DNA of 52,613 bases from Streptomyces sp. ISL-98 (GTDB taxonomy: Bacteria; Actinomycetota; Actinomycetes; Streptomycetales; Streptomycetaceae). The notes beneath the pieces are model-generated. The model had not been told where the DNA came from, ran no database searches, and saw nothing but the letters and a program-made list of their open reading frames with translations. A program made the translations under genes and the position numbers. Of the stretch, positions 17,218-26,016 are shown in pieces. Each line of letters begins with the position of its first letter. Within the stretch, counting starts at the first letter, position 1. The DNA lies in the NCBI RefSeq assembly GCF_018614055.1, contig NZ_JAGGPB010000077.1, forward strand, positions 1 to 52,613, read 5' to 3'.

Positions 17218-18282
17218 ATGCCCGAACTGCGTGTCGTGGCCGTCTCGAATGACGGCACACGACTGGTGCTGAAGGCTGCTGACAGCACGGAGTACACGCT
17301 TCCGATCGACGAACGGCTGCGCGCCGCCGTTCGCAACGACCGTGCCCGTCTCGGCCAGATCGAGATCGAGGTGGAGAGCCACCTCCGCCCTCGCGACATC
17401 CAGGCGCGCATACGCGCCGGTGCCTCCGCGGAGGAGGTCGCTCAGCTCGCGGGCATTCCGGTCGACCGGGTCCGCCGCTTCGAGGGTCCCGTGCTCGCCG
17501 AACGCGCCTTCATGGCCGAGCGCGCCAGGAAGACCCCGGTACGCCGCCCCGGCGAGAACACCGGGACAGGGCCCCAGCTCGGCGAGGCGGTGCAGGAGCG
17601 GCTGCTCCTGCGCGGCGCCGACAAGGAAACGGTCCTGTGGGACTCGTGGCGGCGCGACGACGGTACGTGGGAAGTGCTGCTCGTCTACCGCGTCGCAGGC
17701 GAGCCCCACTCCGCGAGCTGGACGTACGACCCGCCCAGGCGGCTCGTACAGGCAGTGGACGACGAGGCGCGGTCGCTGATCGGCGAACCGACCGACGCGG
17801 ACACGGCTGCCGCCCCCGAGCCGAGCTTCCCGTTCGTACCGCGGATCGCGCGGCTGCCCCGGGACCGGCCGCTGGACCGTGCCCTCGACCGTCAGATGGA
17901 GCGGCCGACCGCTCCGGAGCCGGAGGAGAGCACCGGCAGCGAGCGGGATTCGCTGACCAGCCTGCTGGAGGCAGTACCGAGCTTCCGCGGTGACATGGTG
18001 GTGCCCGAACGGCCTGCGCCGCCCCCGGAGCCGCCGACGACCGAGCCCGCCACCGCGCAGGAGCCCGACTCCGAGGAGCCCCCGGCAACGGCCGCCTCGG
18101 CGGGAGCCGGTTCCGCGTACGCCGATGTACTGATGCCGCGTGCGGTGGCCGGTCACCGTGACCGGCTCACCGGTACGACGGACCGGCAGGCGGAGGCCGA
18201 CGGGGTCCGGCCGGGACGGCGGGCTGCCGTACCGAGCTGGGACGAGATCGTCTTCGGTACGCGCCGCAAGAAGCAGGACTAA
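17218..18282 (+). CDS. sepH: Septation protein SepH (DUF3071)
   Basis: A 354-residue regulator of cell division that binds FtsZ and promotes its assembly in sporulating Streptomyces and other actinobacteria. The N-terminal DUF3071 domain (about 1-165) contains a helix-turn-helix (SAEEVAQLAGIPVDRVRRFE, near 82-101) followed by the helix PVLAERAFMAERARKTPVRR. A long Pro/Glu-rich disordered linker (about 210-330) leads to a conserved C-terminal motif, PSWDEIVFGTRRKK, diagnostic for the family. The ATG at 17218 is supported by GGGAGG 5 bases upstream. A 16-bp perfect terminator hairpin follows. Confidence is high because both ends of the protein match. Confidence 0.95.
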   Translation: MPELRVVAVSNDGTRLVLKAADSTEYTLPIDERLRAAVRNDRARLGQIEIEVESHLRPRDIQARIRAGASAEEVAQLAGIPVDRVRRFEGPVLAERAFMAERARKTPVRRPGENTGTGPQLGEAVQERLLLRGADKETVLWDSWRRDDGTWEVLLVYRVAGEPHSASWTYDPPRRLVQAVDDEARSLIGEPTDADTAAAPEPSFPFVPRIARLPRDRPLDRALDRQMERPTAPEPEESTGSERDSLTSLLEAVPSFRGDMVVPERPAPPPEPPTTEPATAQEPDSEEPPATAASAGAGSAYADVLMPRAVAGHRDRLTGTTDRQAEADGVRPGRRAAVPSWDEIVFGTRRKKQD

Positions 18283-18303
18283 CAGCGGCGCTGTAACGCC
18301 CGC

Positions 18304-18340
18304 CCGGTGGGCCCGTACGTATCGCGTACGGGCCCACCGG
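18304..18340. terminator. Bidirectional terminator between sepH and the rhodanese gene
   Basis: Perfect 16-bp stem: CCGGTGGGCCCGTACG (18304-18319) with its complement at 18325-18340, loop TATCG. It sits 21 bases after the sepH stop and 9 bases after the convergent rhodanese stop, so it serves both. Confidence 0.93.
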
Positions 18341-18349
18341 CATGCGCGG

Positions 18350-19177
18350 CTACAGAGGGTCGGGTCCGGTGGCCACAGGCCGGGCTTTGTCGGCGCACCA
18401 CTCCGACCAGGAACCCGCGTACAGCGCCGCCGGGATGCCCGCGACCTCCAGGGCGAGCACCTCCTGCGCGGCCGAAACGCCCGAGCCGCAGTACACGCCG
18501 ACCGCCGGGGCATCGGCAGCGCCCAGCGCCTTGAAGCGGGCGGCCAGTTGGGATGCGGGGAGCAGGCGGCCTTCGGGCCCGACGTTGTCCATGGTCGGGG
18601 CGGAGACAGCGCCCGGGATGTGGCCGGCGACCGGGTCGATCGGCTCCACCTCGCCCCGGTACCGTTCGGCCGCCCTCGCGTCGAGCAGCAGCCCCGTACG
18701 GGCCAGTTCGGCGGCGCCGTCGGCGTCGAGGACAGGTACGGCGCCGGGGACGGGCGTGAAGTCACCGGCAGCCGGGGCCGGGACCTCGGACTCGGCCGGG
18801 CCCGTCCACGCGGCGAGACCGCCGTCCAGAACCCTCACGTCCGGGTGGCCCGTCCAGCGGAGCATCCACCAGGCACGTGCCGCGGCCCAGCCCTGCCCGC
18901 CGTCGTACACCACGACCGGCCTGTCCTGGGAAACGCCCGCACGGCGCATGACCGCTCCGAACGCCTCGACGTCGGGGAGGGGGTGACGGCCGCCCGGTCC
19001 CGGCGGGCCGGCGAGTTCCGCCTCCAGGTCGACGAAGACAGCTCCCGGGATGTGGCCCGCCTCGTACGCGGCACGGCCGTGAGGTCCGCCCATCTGATAG
19101 CGGACGTCCAGGAGGACCGGCGGCCGGTCCCCCGCCGACTCGCTCGCGAGTTGGGATGCGGTGATGATTGCGTTCAT
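18350..19177 (-). CDS. sseA: Thiosulfate/3-mercaptopyruvate sulfurtransferase (rhodanese)
   Basis: A 275-residue protein with two tandem rhodanese domains. The N-terminal one (1-130) is the inactive structural copy, with LLDVRYQMGG and YEAGHIPGAVFVDLEAEL; the C-terminal one carries the active loop CGSGVSA (near residue 228) with the persulfide-forming Cys. The CGSGV(S/T)A loop is the type seen in actinobacterial SseA, favouring mercaptopyruvate or thiosulfate as donor. The start at 19177 (MNAIITASQL) is preferred because AAGGATGG lies at proper distance; another ATG at 19186 is too close to it. It is divergent from the VOC gene. Confidence 0.92.
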   Translation of the reverse strand: MNAIITASQLASESAGDRPPVLLDVRYQMGGPHGRAAYEAGHIPGAVFVDLEAELAGPPGPGGRHPLPDVEAFGAVMRRAGVSQDRPVVVYDGGQGWAAARAWWMLRWTGHPDVRVLDGGLAAWTGPAESEVPAPAAGDFTPVPGAVPVLDADGAAELARTGLLLDARAAERYRGEVEPIDPVAGHIPGAVSAPTMDNVGPEGRLLPASQLAARFKALGAADAPAVGVYCGSGVSAAQEVLALEVAGIPAALYAGSWSEWCADKARPVATGPDPL

Positions 19178-19350
19178 AAGTGCCATCCTTGCGCAGCGGG
19201 CATTCTCTCCTGCGGGAACCTGTGAAAACGGCGCGGCCGGACCACACGGCGGGGCAGGTGGTGCAAGATCTGCACGGGTGCGCCCCTTTGACGACGGCTC
19301 GCCCGGTTCCTGCACGACCACCAACCCGATGGTCCAAGGAGAGAGTGACG

Positions 19351-20130
19351 ATGACCGAGCCAGCGATCCCGCGGCACACGCCTGGTGCGCCCTGCTGGGT
19401 AAGCCTGATGGTGCACGGCCTGGCCGCGACCCAGGATTTCTACCGGGCGCTGTTCGGCTGGGAATTCAGGCCAGGACCGGGGCAGCTCGGCCCGTACGTC
19501 CGTGCGGTGCTCGACGGGAAGGAAGTCGCGGGCATCGGCCAACTGCCCCCGGACCGGCACCTGCCCGTCGCGTGGACGCCGTACTTCGCCACCGAGGACG
19601 CCGATGTCACGGCCGAGTCGATCAGGAGCCACGGCGGCACGATCGGCGTCGGCCCGCTCGACGCGGACCACGCCGGCCGGATGGCGATCGGCTCCGACCC
19701 CTCGGGCGCGGTGTTCGGTATCTGGCAGGCCGCGGCGCACCTGGGCACGGCGATCGCCGGGACTCACGGCACGCCCGCCTGGAACGAGTTGATGACCCGT
19801 GAGACGGCGACGGTCAGCAAGTTCTACCAGGCGGTGTTCGGCTACGAGGTGGAACCGGACGCCTCTGCCGACCCCGATGATTATCTGACCCTGCGCCTCG
19901 AAGGCCGGCCCGTGGCTGCCCTGCGCGGCGTCGGCAAGGCCCTGCCGCGCGACAGGGGCCCGCACTGGATGACGTACTTCGAAGTCGAGGACACCGACGC
20001 ATCGGCCCGTACGGTCCAGGAACTCGGCGGGCATGTCCTGCAGGCCCCCGAGGAGGGCCCCAACGGCCGGGTGGCGACCGTCGCGGACCCGGAGGGCGCG
20101 GTCTTCACGATCGTACGGTCGACCCGTTGA
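19351..20130 (+). CDS. Two-domain VOC (glyoxalase/bleomycin-resistance fold) protein
   Basis: A 259-residue protein made of two VOC domains in tandem (about 10-125 and 140-258). Each begins with a segment like ATQDFYRALFGWEF or TVSKFYQAVFGYEVE and ends with a motif like DPSGAVFGIWQ or DPEGAVFTIVRS. This layout matches Streptomyces proteins sometimes called hydroxylases or 27 kDa antigen Cfp30B-like. Metal ligands are incomplete in the usual positions, so a binding rather than catalytic role is possible. The ATG at 19351 has AAGGAGAG upstream. Its last 26 bases overlap the convergent tk gene. Confidence 0.9.
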   Translation: MTEPAIPRHTPGAPCWVSLMVHGLAATQDFYRALFGWEFRPGPGQLGPYVRAVLDGKEVAGIGQLPPDRHLPVAWTPYFATEDADVTAESIRSHGGTIGVGPLDADHAGRMAIGSDPSGAVFGIWQAAAHLGTAIAGTHGTPAWNELMTRETATVSKFYQAVFGYEVEPDASADPDDYLTLRLEGRPVAALRGVGKALPRDRGPHWMTYFEVEDTDASARTVQELGGHVLQAPEEGPNGRVATVADPEGAVFTIVRSTR

Positions 20131-20794
20131 AGGCGGAGCCGGGAGTGAGGGCGTCCACGGGCAGCACATCGGGCGACAGTGCCCCTGCCCGCGCGGACGC
20201 GGCCGTCATCCGGCGCCTGTGGTGCCGGCGGCACAGCACCTCGTAACCGATCTCGTCGGGCGACTGGTTGACGTCGCCGACGACGACCTGGGCGCCCTCG
20301 ACCACCATCTGGCCGCCTATGGTGCGGGCGTTGTGCGTGGCGCGCGCGCCGCACCAGCAGAGCGCCTCGACCTGGAGCACCTCCACCCGGTCGGCGAGCT
20401 CGACCAGGCGCTGCGAGCCGGGGAAGAGCTTGGAGCGGAAGTCGGTCGTGATGCCGAAGGCGAAGACGTCGAGTTCCAGGTCGTCGACGATACGGGCCAG
20501 CTGGTCGATCTGCTCGGGGGCGAGGAACTGGGCCTCGTCCACGATCACATAGTCGGCTCGGTTGCCCTGGGACAGGTGGGCGACGAGGTACGCGTAGAAG
20601 TCGAAGCCGTCGGCGGCCTCGACGGCGTCGGTGACCAGGCCGAGGCGGGAGGACAGCTTGCCCGCTCCCGCACGGTCGTCGCGTGTGAAGATCATGCCCT
20701 GGAGGCCGCGTGCCGACCGGTTGTGCTCGATCTGAAGAGCGAGGGTGCTCTTTCCGCAGTCCATCGTTCCGGAGAAGAACACCAGCTCGGGCAT
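20105..20794 (-). CDS. tk: Thymidine kinase (type II, zinc-binding)
   Basis: A 229-residue enzyme that phosphorylates thymidine to dTMP in the salvage pathway. Walker A GTMDCGKST (9-17), catalytic Glu87 in VIVDEAQF, and zinc ligands Cys146, Cys148 (ALCWCGA), Cys188 and His191 (CRRHH) are present. It has a longer Ser/Ala-rich C-terminus than E. coli Tdk. The ATG at 20794 shows no Shine-Dalgarno in the usual place; only AAAGG about 14 bases upstream. It lies 53 bases after the phosphodiesterase gene, as the last member of a four-gene minus-strand series, and overlaps the VOC gene tail to tail by 26 bases. Confidence 0.95.
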   Translation of the reverse strand: MPELVFFSGTMDCGKSTLALQIEHNRSARGLQGMIFTRDDRAGAGKLSSRLGLVTDAVEAADGFDFYAYLVAHLSQGNRADYVIVDEAQFLAPEQIDQLARIVDDLELDVFAFGITTDFRSKLFPGSQRLVELADRVEVLQVEALCWCGARATHNARTIGGQMVVEGAQVVVGDVNQSPDEIGYEVLCRRHHRRRMTAASARAGALSPDVLPVDALTPGSAFNGSTVRS

Positions 20795-20847
20795 GAGGAG
20801 TTGAAGACCTTTCAGATCTGTGCGGTCTGCGCGGGGGTGGGGAGGGC

Positions 20848-22035
20848 TTACGAACGTACTTCGATGAGCGGGACGAGCTGCTCCACCGCGGTCATGGAGC
20901 CGTGCATGCCCACCATCGCGGACTCGTGCGGCTCCCGCCGCGAAGCGATGATCACGACGTCGTCGTGGGCCGCCGCGACGACGTCGCCGATGCGTCCGTA
21001 CACCCGCTCGTCGACCGTCGGGCCGAACCAGCCCGCCGCGATCGCCTCGTCCCTGCTCGCCACCCAGAACTGCTCTCCGAGCACCTCGCGCCAGACCGTG
21101 AGCACGTCGGTGGCGGCGCCCGGGACGGCGTACACATGACGGGCCCGGCCCTCGCCGCCGAGCAGGGCGACGCCCGCACTCAGCTCCCAGTCCTCGTCGA
21201 AGTCGATGCGCGACTGCTCGTCGAAGGGAATGTCGATCATGCCGTGGTCGGCGGTGATGTACAGGGCGGAGCGGGGCGGCAGCTGCTCGGCGAGGCGCTG
21301 GGCGAGCCGGTCGACGTACATCAGCTGGCCGCGCCAGGCGTCGGAGTCGACGCCGAAGCGGTGACCCTTGCCGTCGACCTCGCTGTAGTACGTGTAGACC
21401 AGCGAGCGGTCGCCGACGGCCAGTTGATCAGCGGCGAGGTCCATCCGGTCCTCGCCGGTGAGCTTGCCGCGGAAGGTGCCGCCGCTCAGCGCGACCTTGG
21501 TGAGCGGGGTGTGCTGGAAGTCGGGTGACGAAACCTGCGCGGTGTGTACGCCCGCGGCGTCCGCGAGCTGGAACACCGTGGGGTACGGCTGCCAGACGTG
21601 CGGGTCGGTCCACGGCTTCCAGCGCAGCTGGTTCATCAGCGCGCCGGTGTCCGGGTCGCGGACGGTGTAGCCGGGCAGGCCGTGCGCGCCGGGCGGCAGG
21701 CCCGTGCCGACGGAGGCGAGGGAGGTCGCGGTGGTGGCGGGGAAGCCCGCGGTGAGCGGGCGGCCCGTGCCGCCGCGCGAGCTGCCGAGGAGTGAGTGCA
21801 GGTACGGCGCCTCGTCCGGGTGGCTCTTTATCTGCTCCCAGCCGAGACCGTCGATCAGGAACACGCAGTTCCGGTCCGCGGGCGTGAGCTCGGGGATCAT
21901 GGCGCTCGTACCGGGTACGCCCATGCCTGCCGCGAGGGTGGGCAGCAGGTCGGCGAGCGAACCGCTGCCGTACTCGGGGGCCGGCGCGGAGTCGAGCGCG
22001 AGCGGAACCGGGTCGGACCAGGCGGGCAGTGCCAT
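20848..22035 (-). CDS. Alkaline-phosphatase-superfamily phosphodiesterase/nucleotide pyrophosphatase
   Basis: A 395-residue protein of the type I phosphodiesterase/nucleotide pyrophosphatase branch. The metal ligand Asp62 is in VFLIDGLGWEQI, the nucleophile Thr in GFPATTATSL (98-106), then YYSEVDGKGH, ITADHGM and GMHGS provide the remaining metal ligands. No signal peptide is seen, so it acts in the cytoplasm. The substrate is unknown. Its start overlaps the DUF5998 stop as TGATG, a one-base overlap, so the two proteins are made together. It is followed by tk after 53 bases, pointing to nucleotide metabolism. Confidence 0.9.
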   Translation of the reverse strand: MALPAWSDPVPLALDSAPAPEYGSGSLADLLPTLAAGMGVPGTSAMIPELTPADRNCVFLIDGLGWEQIKSHPDEAPYLHSLLGSSRGGTGRPLTAGFPATTATSLASVGTGLPPGAHGLPGYTVRDPDTGALMNQLRWKPWTDPHVWQPYPTVFQLADAAGVHTAQVSSPDFQHTPLTKVALSGGTFRGKLTGEDRMDLAADQLAVGDRSLVYTYYSEVDGKGHRFGVDSDAWRGQLMYVDRLAQRLAEQLPPRSALYITADHGMIDIPFDEQSRIDFDEDWELSAGVALLGGEGRARHVYAVPGAATDVLTVWREVLGEQFWVASRDEAIAAGWFGPTVDERVYGRIGDVVAAAHDDVVIIASRREPHESAMVGMHGSMTAVEQLVPLIEVRS

Positions 22036-22622
22036 CAGCGGTCGGCCGCGGCGGTCGCTTCGGAAAGCGACTGGGCGAAGGCGAGGGTCTGGCGGACGGC
22101 GTCCGGGCCGTCGCCGGCCTCGCTGACGCGCAGGCTCAGGTCGTCGGCGGTGCTGTTGCCGGTGTAGCCGTGGTCCGCCTCGCAGTTGGGGTCGCCGCAG
22201 GCGGCGGGCTCCAGGTCGATGCGGGAGACGGCGCCCCAGCCGATGGTCAGGACGACCTCGCGGGGCAGTGTGCCGGGGACGTACTTCTCGGGGTTGGCCA
22301 CGACGCGGCTCACCACGACCGACGAGATCCGGTCGAGCTTGACCGACTCGGTGGATGTGGTGGCGTACGGCGTCGGGGACGTGGTGTCGGCCGCCTGCTC
22401 GTCGGTGTGGCTCACGATGAAGCGGTTGCCGGTGAGGACGAGGACCGTGACGTGGCGGCGTACCTCGTTGGAGTCGAAAGTCGTCTCCTGGTGCACGAGG
22501 TATGAAGAGACCGGCTCGCCGCCGACAGCGGCCTCCACCGCTTCGGCCACAAGGGCCGGGTAGTAGCCGCTGCGCTCGATCGCCGCGCGCAGCCCCTGGG
22601 TCGTCGTACCGGTCTTCGCCAT
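22035..22622 (-). CDS. DUF5998 family protein
   Basis: About 195 residues (198 if the upstream ATG at 22631 is used). It matches the actinobacterial DUF5998 family, of unknown function. The centre holds beta-rich segments such as VTVLVLTGNRFIVSHTDEQ and VVVSRVVANPEKY, and a small Cys pair in ACGDPNCEADHGYTG near 143-157 that may bind metal. The end is helical. Its stop overlaps the start of the phosphodiesterase, and it lies 40 bases after the acetyltransferase gene. Start choice is uncertain because GGATGGAGG covers both candidates. Confidence 0.87.
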   Translation of the reverse strand: MAKTGTTTQGLRAAIERSGYYPALVAEAVEAAVGGEPVSSYLVHQETTFDSNEVRRHVTVLVLTGNRFIVSHTDEQAADTTSPTPYATTSTESVKLDRISSVVVSRVVANPEKYVPGTLPREVVLTIGWGAVSRIDLEPAACGDPNCEADHGYTGNSTADDLSLRVSEAGDGPDAVRQTLAFAQSLSEATAAADR

Positions 22623-22662
22623 GCCCTCCATCCTACGGGGCTCTGGGGGGCGGGAATGCGGG

Positions 22663-25600
22663 TCAGTAACTGGGGAGGCGACGGGGGCCGACGTCGTCGC
22701 GTGCGGGTGGTGGTGCGAGACGTACGGTCGCGCCGAGTACGGACAGGCCCCGCGGGGCGACGACCACCGGTTCGAGAGCGACTCCGACGACCTCGGGATG
22801 GTCGTCGACCAGTCGCGATACGCGCAGCAGGAGCTCTTCGAGGGCGGCGGTGTCGACGGGGGCGGAGCCTCGCCAGCCGAAGAGGAGCGGGGCGGTCCGG
22901 ATCGACCTGATCAGCTCGGCGGCGTCCCGGTCGGTCGCCGGGACGAGCCGGTGCGCGGTGTCGCCGAGCAGCTCGGAGGCGGCTCCCGCGAGCCCGAAGG
23001 ACAGCACGGCTCCGGCGGCGGCGTCGATGGTGGCCCGTACGACGGTGTCGACGCCGCGCGGGGCCATGGCCTGGACGACCGGCTGGAGCTCCTCGGGCTT
23101 GCCGAGGGCGTCGGTCAACTCGGCGAAGGCCCGACGCAGTTCCATTTCATTGGCGAGATCGAGCCGTACGCCGCCGAGGTCCGGGCGGTGGCGGAGGTGC
23201 GGGGCGGTGGTCTTGAGAGCGACGGGGTAGCCGAGCCGCTGGGCGGCCGTGGCGGCGGCGTCGGGGCCGGGGGCGGCGAGCGTCGGCCGTACGTCGATGC
23301 CGTACCGGCCGAGGAGCTCGCGGGCAGCTTCGGCGGTAAGGGGCATGCCGCGCGGCACGGCACCTTCCGTCAGGAGGGCGTCGATCTGCGCGGCGGCGCC
23401 GGCTTCGTCGATGTCGTCGTACTGCGGCACGCGCCCCGGGTCGGCGGCCTGCCGTCGCCACTGCGCGTACCGGACGGCCTCGGCAAGAGCCCGCACGGCA
23501 CGCTCGGCGGCGGGGTAGGCGGGGATACCCCGCCGGGCGGCGCCATTGCCACCGCCCTGCCCGGAGGAACTGCTGACGGAAGGGGCAGCCTCGCCGGGCG
23601 GTACGGCGGGCCGGTCGCCCGGGGGCGACGGAGCCGTACCGTCGGCCCGGGGGCCGGTACCCGTATCCGTGCCCTGCGCCGCTCCGGAAGGGGCGGCTTC
23701 GCCGGGCGGTACAGCGGCCCCACCGCCCGGGGGCGGGGCTGTGGCGTTGGCGTCCGCCCCGGGCTGCGGGGGCGGGGCGCCCGGTCCGGGAGTCTGGGGG
23801 GTTACCCCCTCATGCGGCGGAGTCGCAGATGTCACAACCGGGGAGTGGCGGGGTGGGGGAGAAAAAAGCCCCGACCCCGGCGCCGAACCGGCCCCGGCCG
23901 CGTCGGCTCCCACCGCGCCATGCCTCCCCGCCGACGTCACCGTCGCCGGGCGGGCCGTGCTGGTCGCGGCGGCCAGGGCCTCCGCCAGGCCGCCGATCTC
24001 CACGTGGACCACCGCCACCGGCTTCGCCGGTCCCGTGGCCGCCGCCGCGCGCAGCGCATCGGCCAGGACCTCCCCGTCGCCCGATTCCATGGCGCCGTTC
24101 TCCCCGACCCAGGGAATCGCTGTCACCACGACCGCATCGCACGCCGCGTCCGCGAGCGCGTCCGCCAAGGCCGCCCGGAAGTCCGCCGGGGTCGCGGCAG
24201 TCGTCAGGTCGCGGGGCGGCAGCGGGCGCAGCCCTTCGGCGAGGCAGGCGTCGTACGAGAGGAGGCCGAGGGACTCGGAGTTGCCGAGGATCGCGACGCG
24301 CGGCCCCGCGGGCAGCGGCTGGGAGGCCAGCAGCAGCCCTGCGTCGACGAGCTCCGTGACCGTGTCGACACGGATGACCCCCGCCTGGCGGAACAGCGCC
24401 GAGACCGTCGCGTCCGGGATCCGGGTGGCCGGCACCGCGTGCCCCGGCGGCGTACTGCCACTGTGCCGCGCGCCCTTCACGACGACGACCGGCTTCGCGG
24501 CCGAGGTCCGCCGCGCGAGGCGGGTGAACTTGCGCGGATTGCCGATCGATTCGAGGTAGAGCAGGACGATGTCGGTGTCCGGGTCCTCATAGCAGTACTG
24601 GAGGTAGTCGTTGCCGGAGACGTCCGCGCGGTTCCCCGCCGAGATGAACGACGCCAGGCCCGCGCCCCGCCGGTAGAGCCCGGAGAGCAGCGCGATGCCG
24701 ATCGCACCGGACTGGGTGAACAGGCCGATGCGGCCGCGCTCGGGCGGCTCCGGCGCGAGGGAGGCGTTGAGGCGTACGGCCTCGGAGGTGTTGATGATGC
24801 CGAAGGCGTTGGGGCCGATGATGCGCATGCCGTACGAGCGGGCCTGGCGCACGAGTTCCCGCTGCCGCTCCCGGCCCGCCGCACCGCTCTCTGCGTACCC
24901 GGCGGACAGGACGACGAGACCCTGGACGCCGTGCTCCCCGCAGTCGGCGACGACCTCCGGCACCCGCTCGGCCGGAACGGCGACGACGGCGAGGTCGACG
25001 GCCTCGTCGATCCCGGCGACGGAGCGGTGCGCAGGGACGCCGTCGAGCTCGGTGAGGCCGTCGGGGAAGGCGCGGTTCACGGCGTACGTACGCCCGGTGA
25101 ACCCGGCGGCGAGCAGGTTCCGCAGGACGGTTCGGCCCACCCCGCCCGGCGCGCGCCCGGCTCCGATCACGGCGACGGCGCCGGGTGCGAGGAGGCGCTG
25201 CACGGAGCGGGACTCGGCGCGCTGCTCGCGGGCGCGCTGCACGGCGAGGGAGCGGGCGGTCGGCTCCAGGTCGAATTCGAGGTGTACGACGCCGTCCTCG
25301 AAGCTGCGCTTCTGGGTGTAGCCCGCGTCCGTGAAGACCTTGATCATCTTGGTGTTGGCGGGCAGTACTTCCGCCACGAAGCGCCGGATGCCGCGCTCGC
25401 GGGCGACGGCGCCGATGTGTTCGAGGAGGGCGGAGGCGACGCCGCGGCCCTGGTGCGCGTCCTGGACGAGGAAGGCGACTTCCGCCTGGTCGGCGTCGGG
25501 GCCCGAGGCGGGGCGGCCCTGGGCGTTGATGCGGTCGTACCGGACGGTGGCGATGAACTCGCCGCCGACCGTGACGGCGAGCCCGACCCGGTCCACGTAG

Positions 25601-25860
25601 TCGTGGTGGGTGAAGCGGTGGACGTCCTTGTCCGAGAGGCGGGGGTACGGAGCGAAGAAGCGGTAGTACTTCGACTCGTCCGACACCTGCTCGTAGAAAC
25701 TGACCAGGCGCTGCGCGTCGGCGGCCGTGATCGGGCGGATCCGCGCCGTTCCTCCGTCGCGCAGCACGACATCGGCTTCCCAGTGGGCCGGGTAGGCATG
25801 GCGCATGCGGTGATCCGGCTCGGTCTGCTCCTGCGGGGTCTGCTCCGGCGGATGCTGCAT
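22663..25860 (-). CDS. GNAT acetyltransferase / acyl-CoA synthetase (NDP-forming-type) fusion, protein acetyltransferase family
   Basis: A 1065-residue protein with an N-terminal GNAT domain (about 30-200; acetyl-CoA loop HQGRGVASALLEH), a CoA-binding Rossmann domain (about 220-345, VAVIGAGRAPGGVGRTVL), a succinyl-CoA-ligase-like domain (about 350-640), a 130-residue Pro/Gly/Ala-rich linker (about 660-790) and a C-terminal ATP-grasp-like domain (about 820-1045). This set of domains is that of Pat-type protein lysine acetyltransferases that modify acetyl-CoA synthetase. The region that holds the phospho-His in true ADP-forming synthetases reads TPPGHAVPATRIPDA and does not keep SHTGxLAG, suggesting the synthetase part is regulatory. 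The ATG at 25860 fits the family. Confidence 0.9.
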   Translation of the reverse strand: MQHPPEQTPQEQTEPDHRMRHAYPAHWEADVVLRDGGTARIRPITAADAQRLVSFYEQVSDESKYYRFFAPYPRLSDKDVHRFTHHDYVDRVGLAVTVGGEFIATVRYDRINAQGRPASGPDADQAEVAFLVQDAHQGRGVASALLEHIGAVARERGIRRFVAEVLPANTKMIKVFTDAGYTQKRSFEDGVVHLEFDLEPTARSLAVQRAREQRAESRSVQRLLAPGAVAVIGAGRAPGGVGRTVLRNLLAAGFTGRTYAVNRAFPDGLTELDGVPAHRSVAGIDEAVDLAVVAVPAERVPEVVADCGEHGVQGLVVLSAGYAESGAAGRERQRELVRQARSYGMRIIGPNAFGIINTSEAVRLNASLAPEPPERGRIGLFTQSGAIGIALLSGLYRRGAGLASFISAGNRADVSGNDYLQYCYEDPDTDIVLLYLESIGNPRKFTRLARRTSAAKPVVVVKGARHSGSTPPGHAVPATRIPDATVSALFRQAGVIRVDTVTELVDAGLLLASQPLPAGPRVAILGNSESLGLLSYDACLAEGLRPLPPRDLTTAATPADFRAALADALADAACDAVVVTAIPWVGENGAMESGDGEVLADALRAAAATGPAKPVAVVHVEIGGLAEALAAATSTARPATVTSAGRHGAVGADAAGAGSAPGSGLFSPPPRHSPVVTSATPPHEGVTPQTPGPGAPPPQPGADANATAPPPGGGAAVPPGEAAPSGAAQGTDTGTGPRADGTAPSPPGDRPAVPPGEAAPSVSSSSGQGGGNGAARRGIPAYPAAERAVRALAEAVRYAQWRRQAADPGRVPQYDDIDEAGAAAQIDALLTEGAVPRGMPLTAEAARELLGRYGIDVRPTLAAPGPDAAATAAQRLGYPVALKTTAPHLRHRPDLGGVRLDLANEMELRRAFAELTDALGKPEELQPVVQAMAPRGVDTVVRATIDAAAGAVLSFGLAGAASELLGDTAHRLVPATDRDAAELIRSIRTAPLLFGWRGSAPVDTAALEELLLRVSRLVDDHPEVVGVALEPVVVAPRGLSVLGATVRLAPPPARDDVGPRRLPSY
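23575..23725. repeat. Imperfect direct repeat encoding the linker of the acetyltransferase fusion
   Basis: Two copies of about 34 bases near 23577-23610 and 23687-23720 encode AVPPGEAAPS twice, inside the low-complexity linker. The copies differ at several positions, so they are old or drifting. Confidence 0.7.
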
Positions 25861-25977
25861 GACGAAAGCCTACGGGGCGGGGTCGCGTCAGCGCGCCGGG
25901 CGAGGCAGGCTGGGGGCGGCCGGACGGCTGTGGAAAGGGGCCGAAGGCGGTCACCCGCCGACCGCCCGCCATGAGAT

Positions 25978-25993
25978 AGTGGTCTAGACAACC
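25978..25993. promoter_or_regulatory. DasR operator (dre) upstream of ptsH
   Basis: AGTGGTCTAGACAACC matches 13 of 16 positions of the DasR response element as I know it (AGTGGTCTAGACCACT). It ends 23 bases before the ptsH start. DasR is the GlcNAc-responsive GntR repressor that controls pts genes in Streptomyces, so the site is expected here. Confidence 0.87.
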
Positions 25994-26016
25994 GTTAGAA
26001 CATGAAGGGCAACACC

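Noticed and set aside
22621..25974. 1117-codon open frame on the plus strand
   Set aside because: Antisense to the acetyltransferase fusion, whose domains are unmistakable; composition is low complexity.
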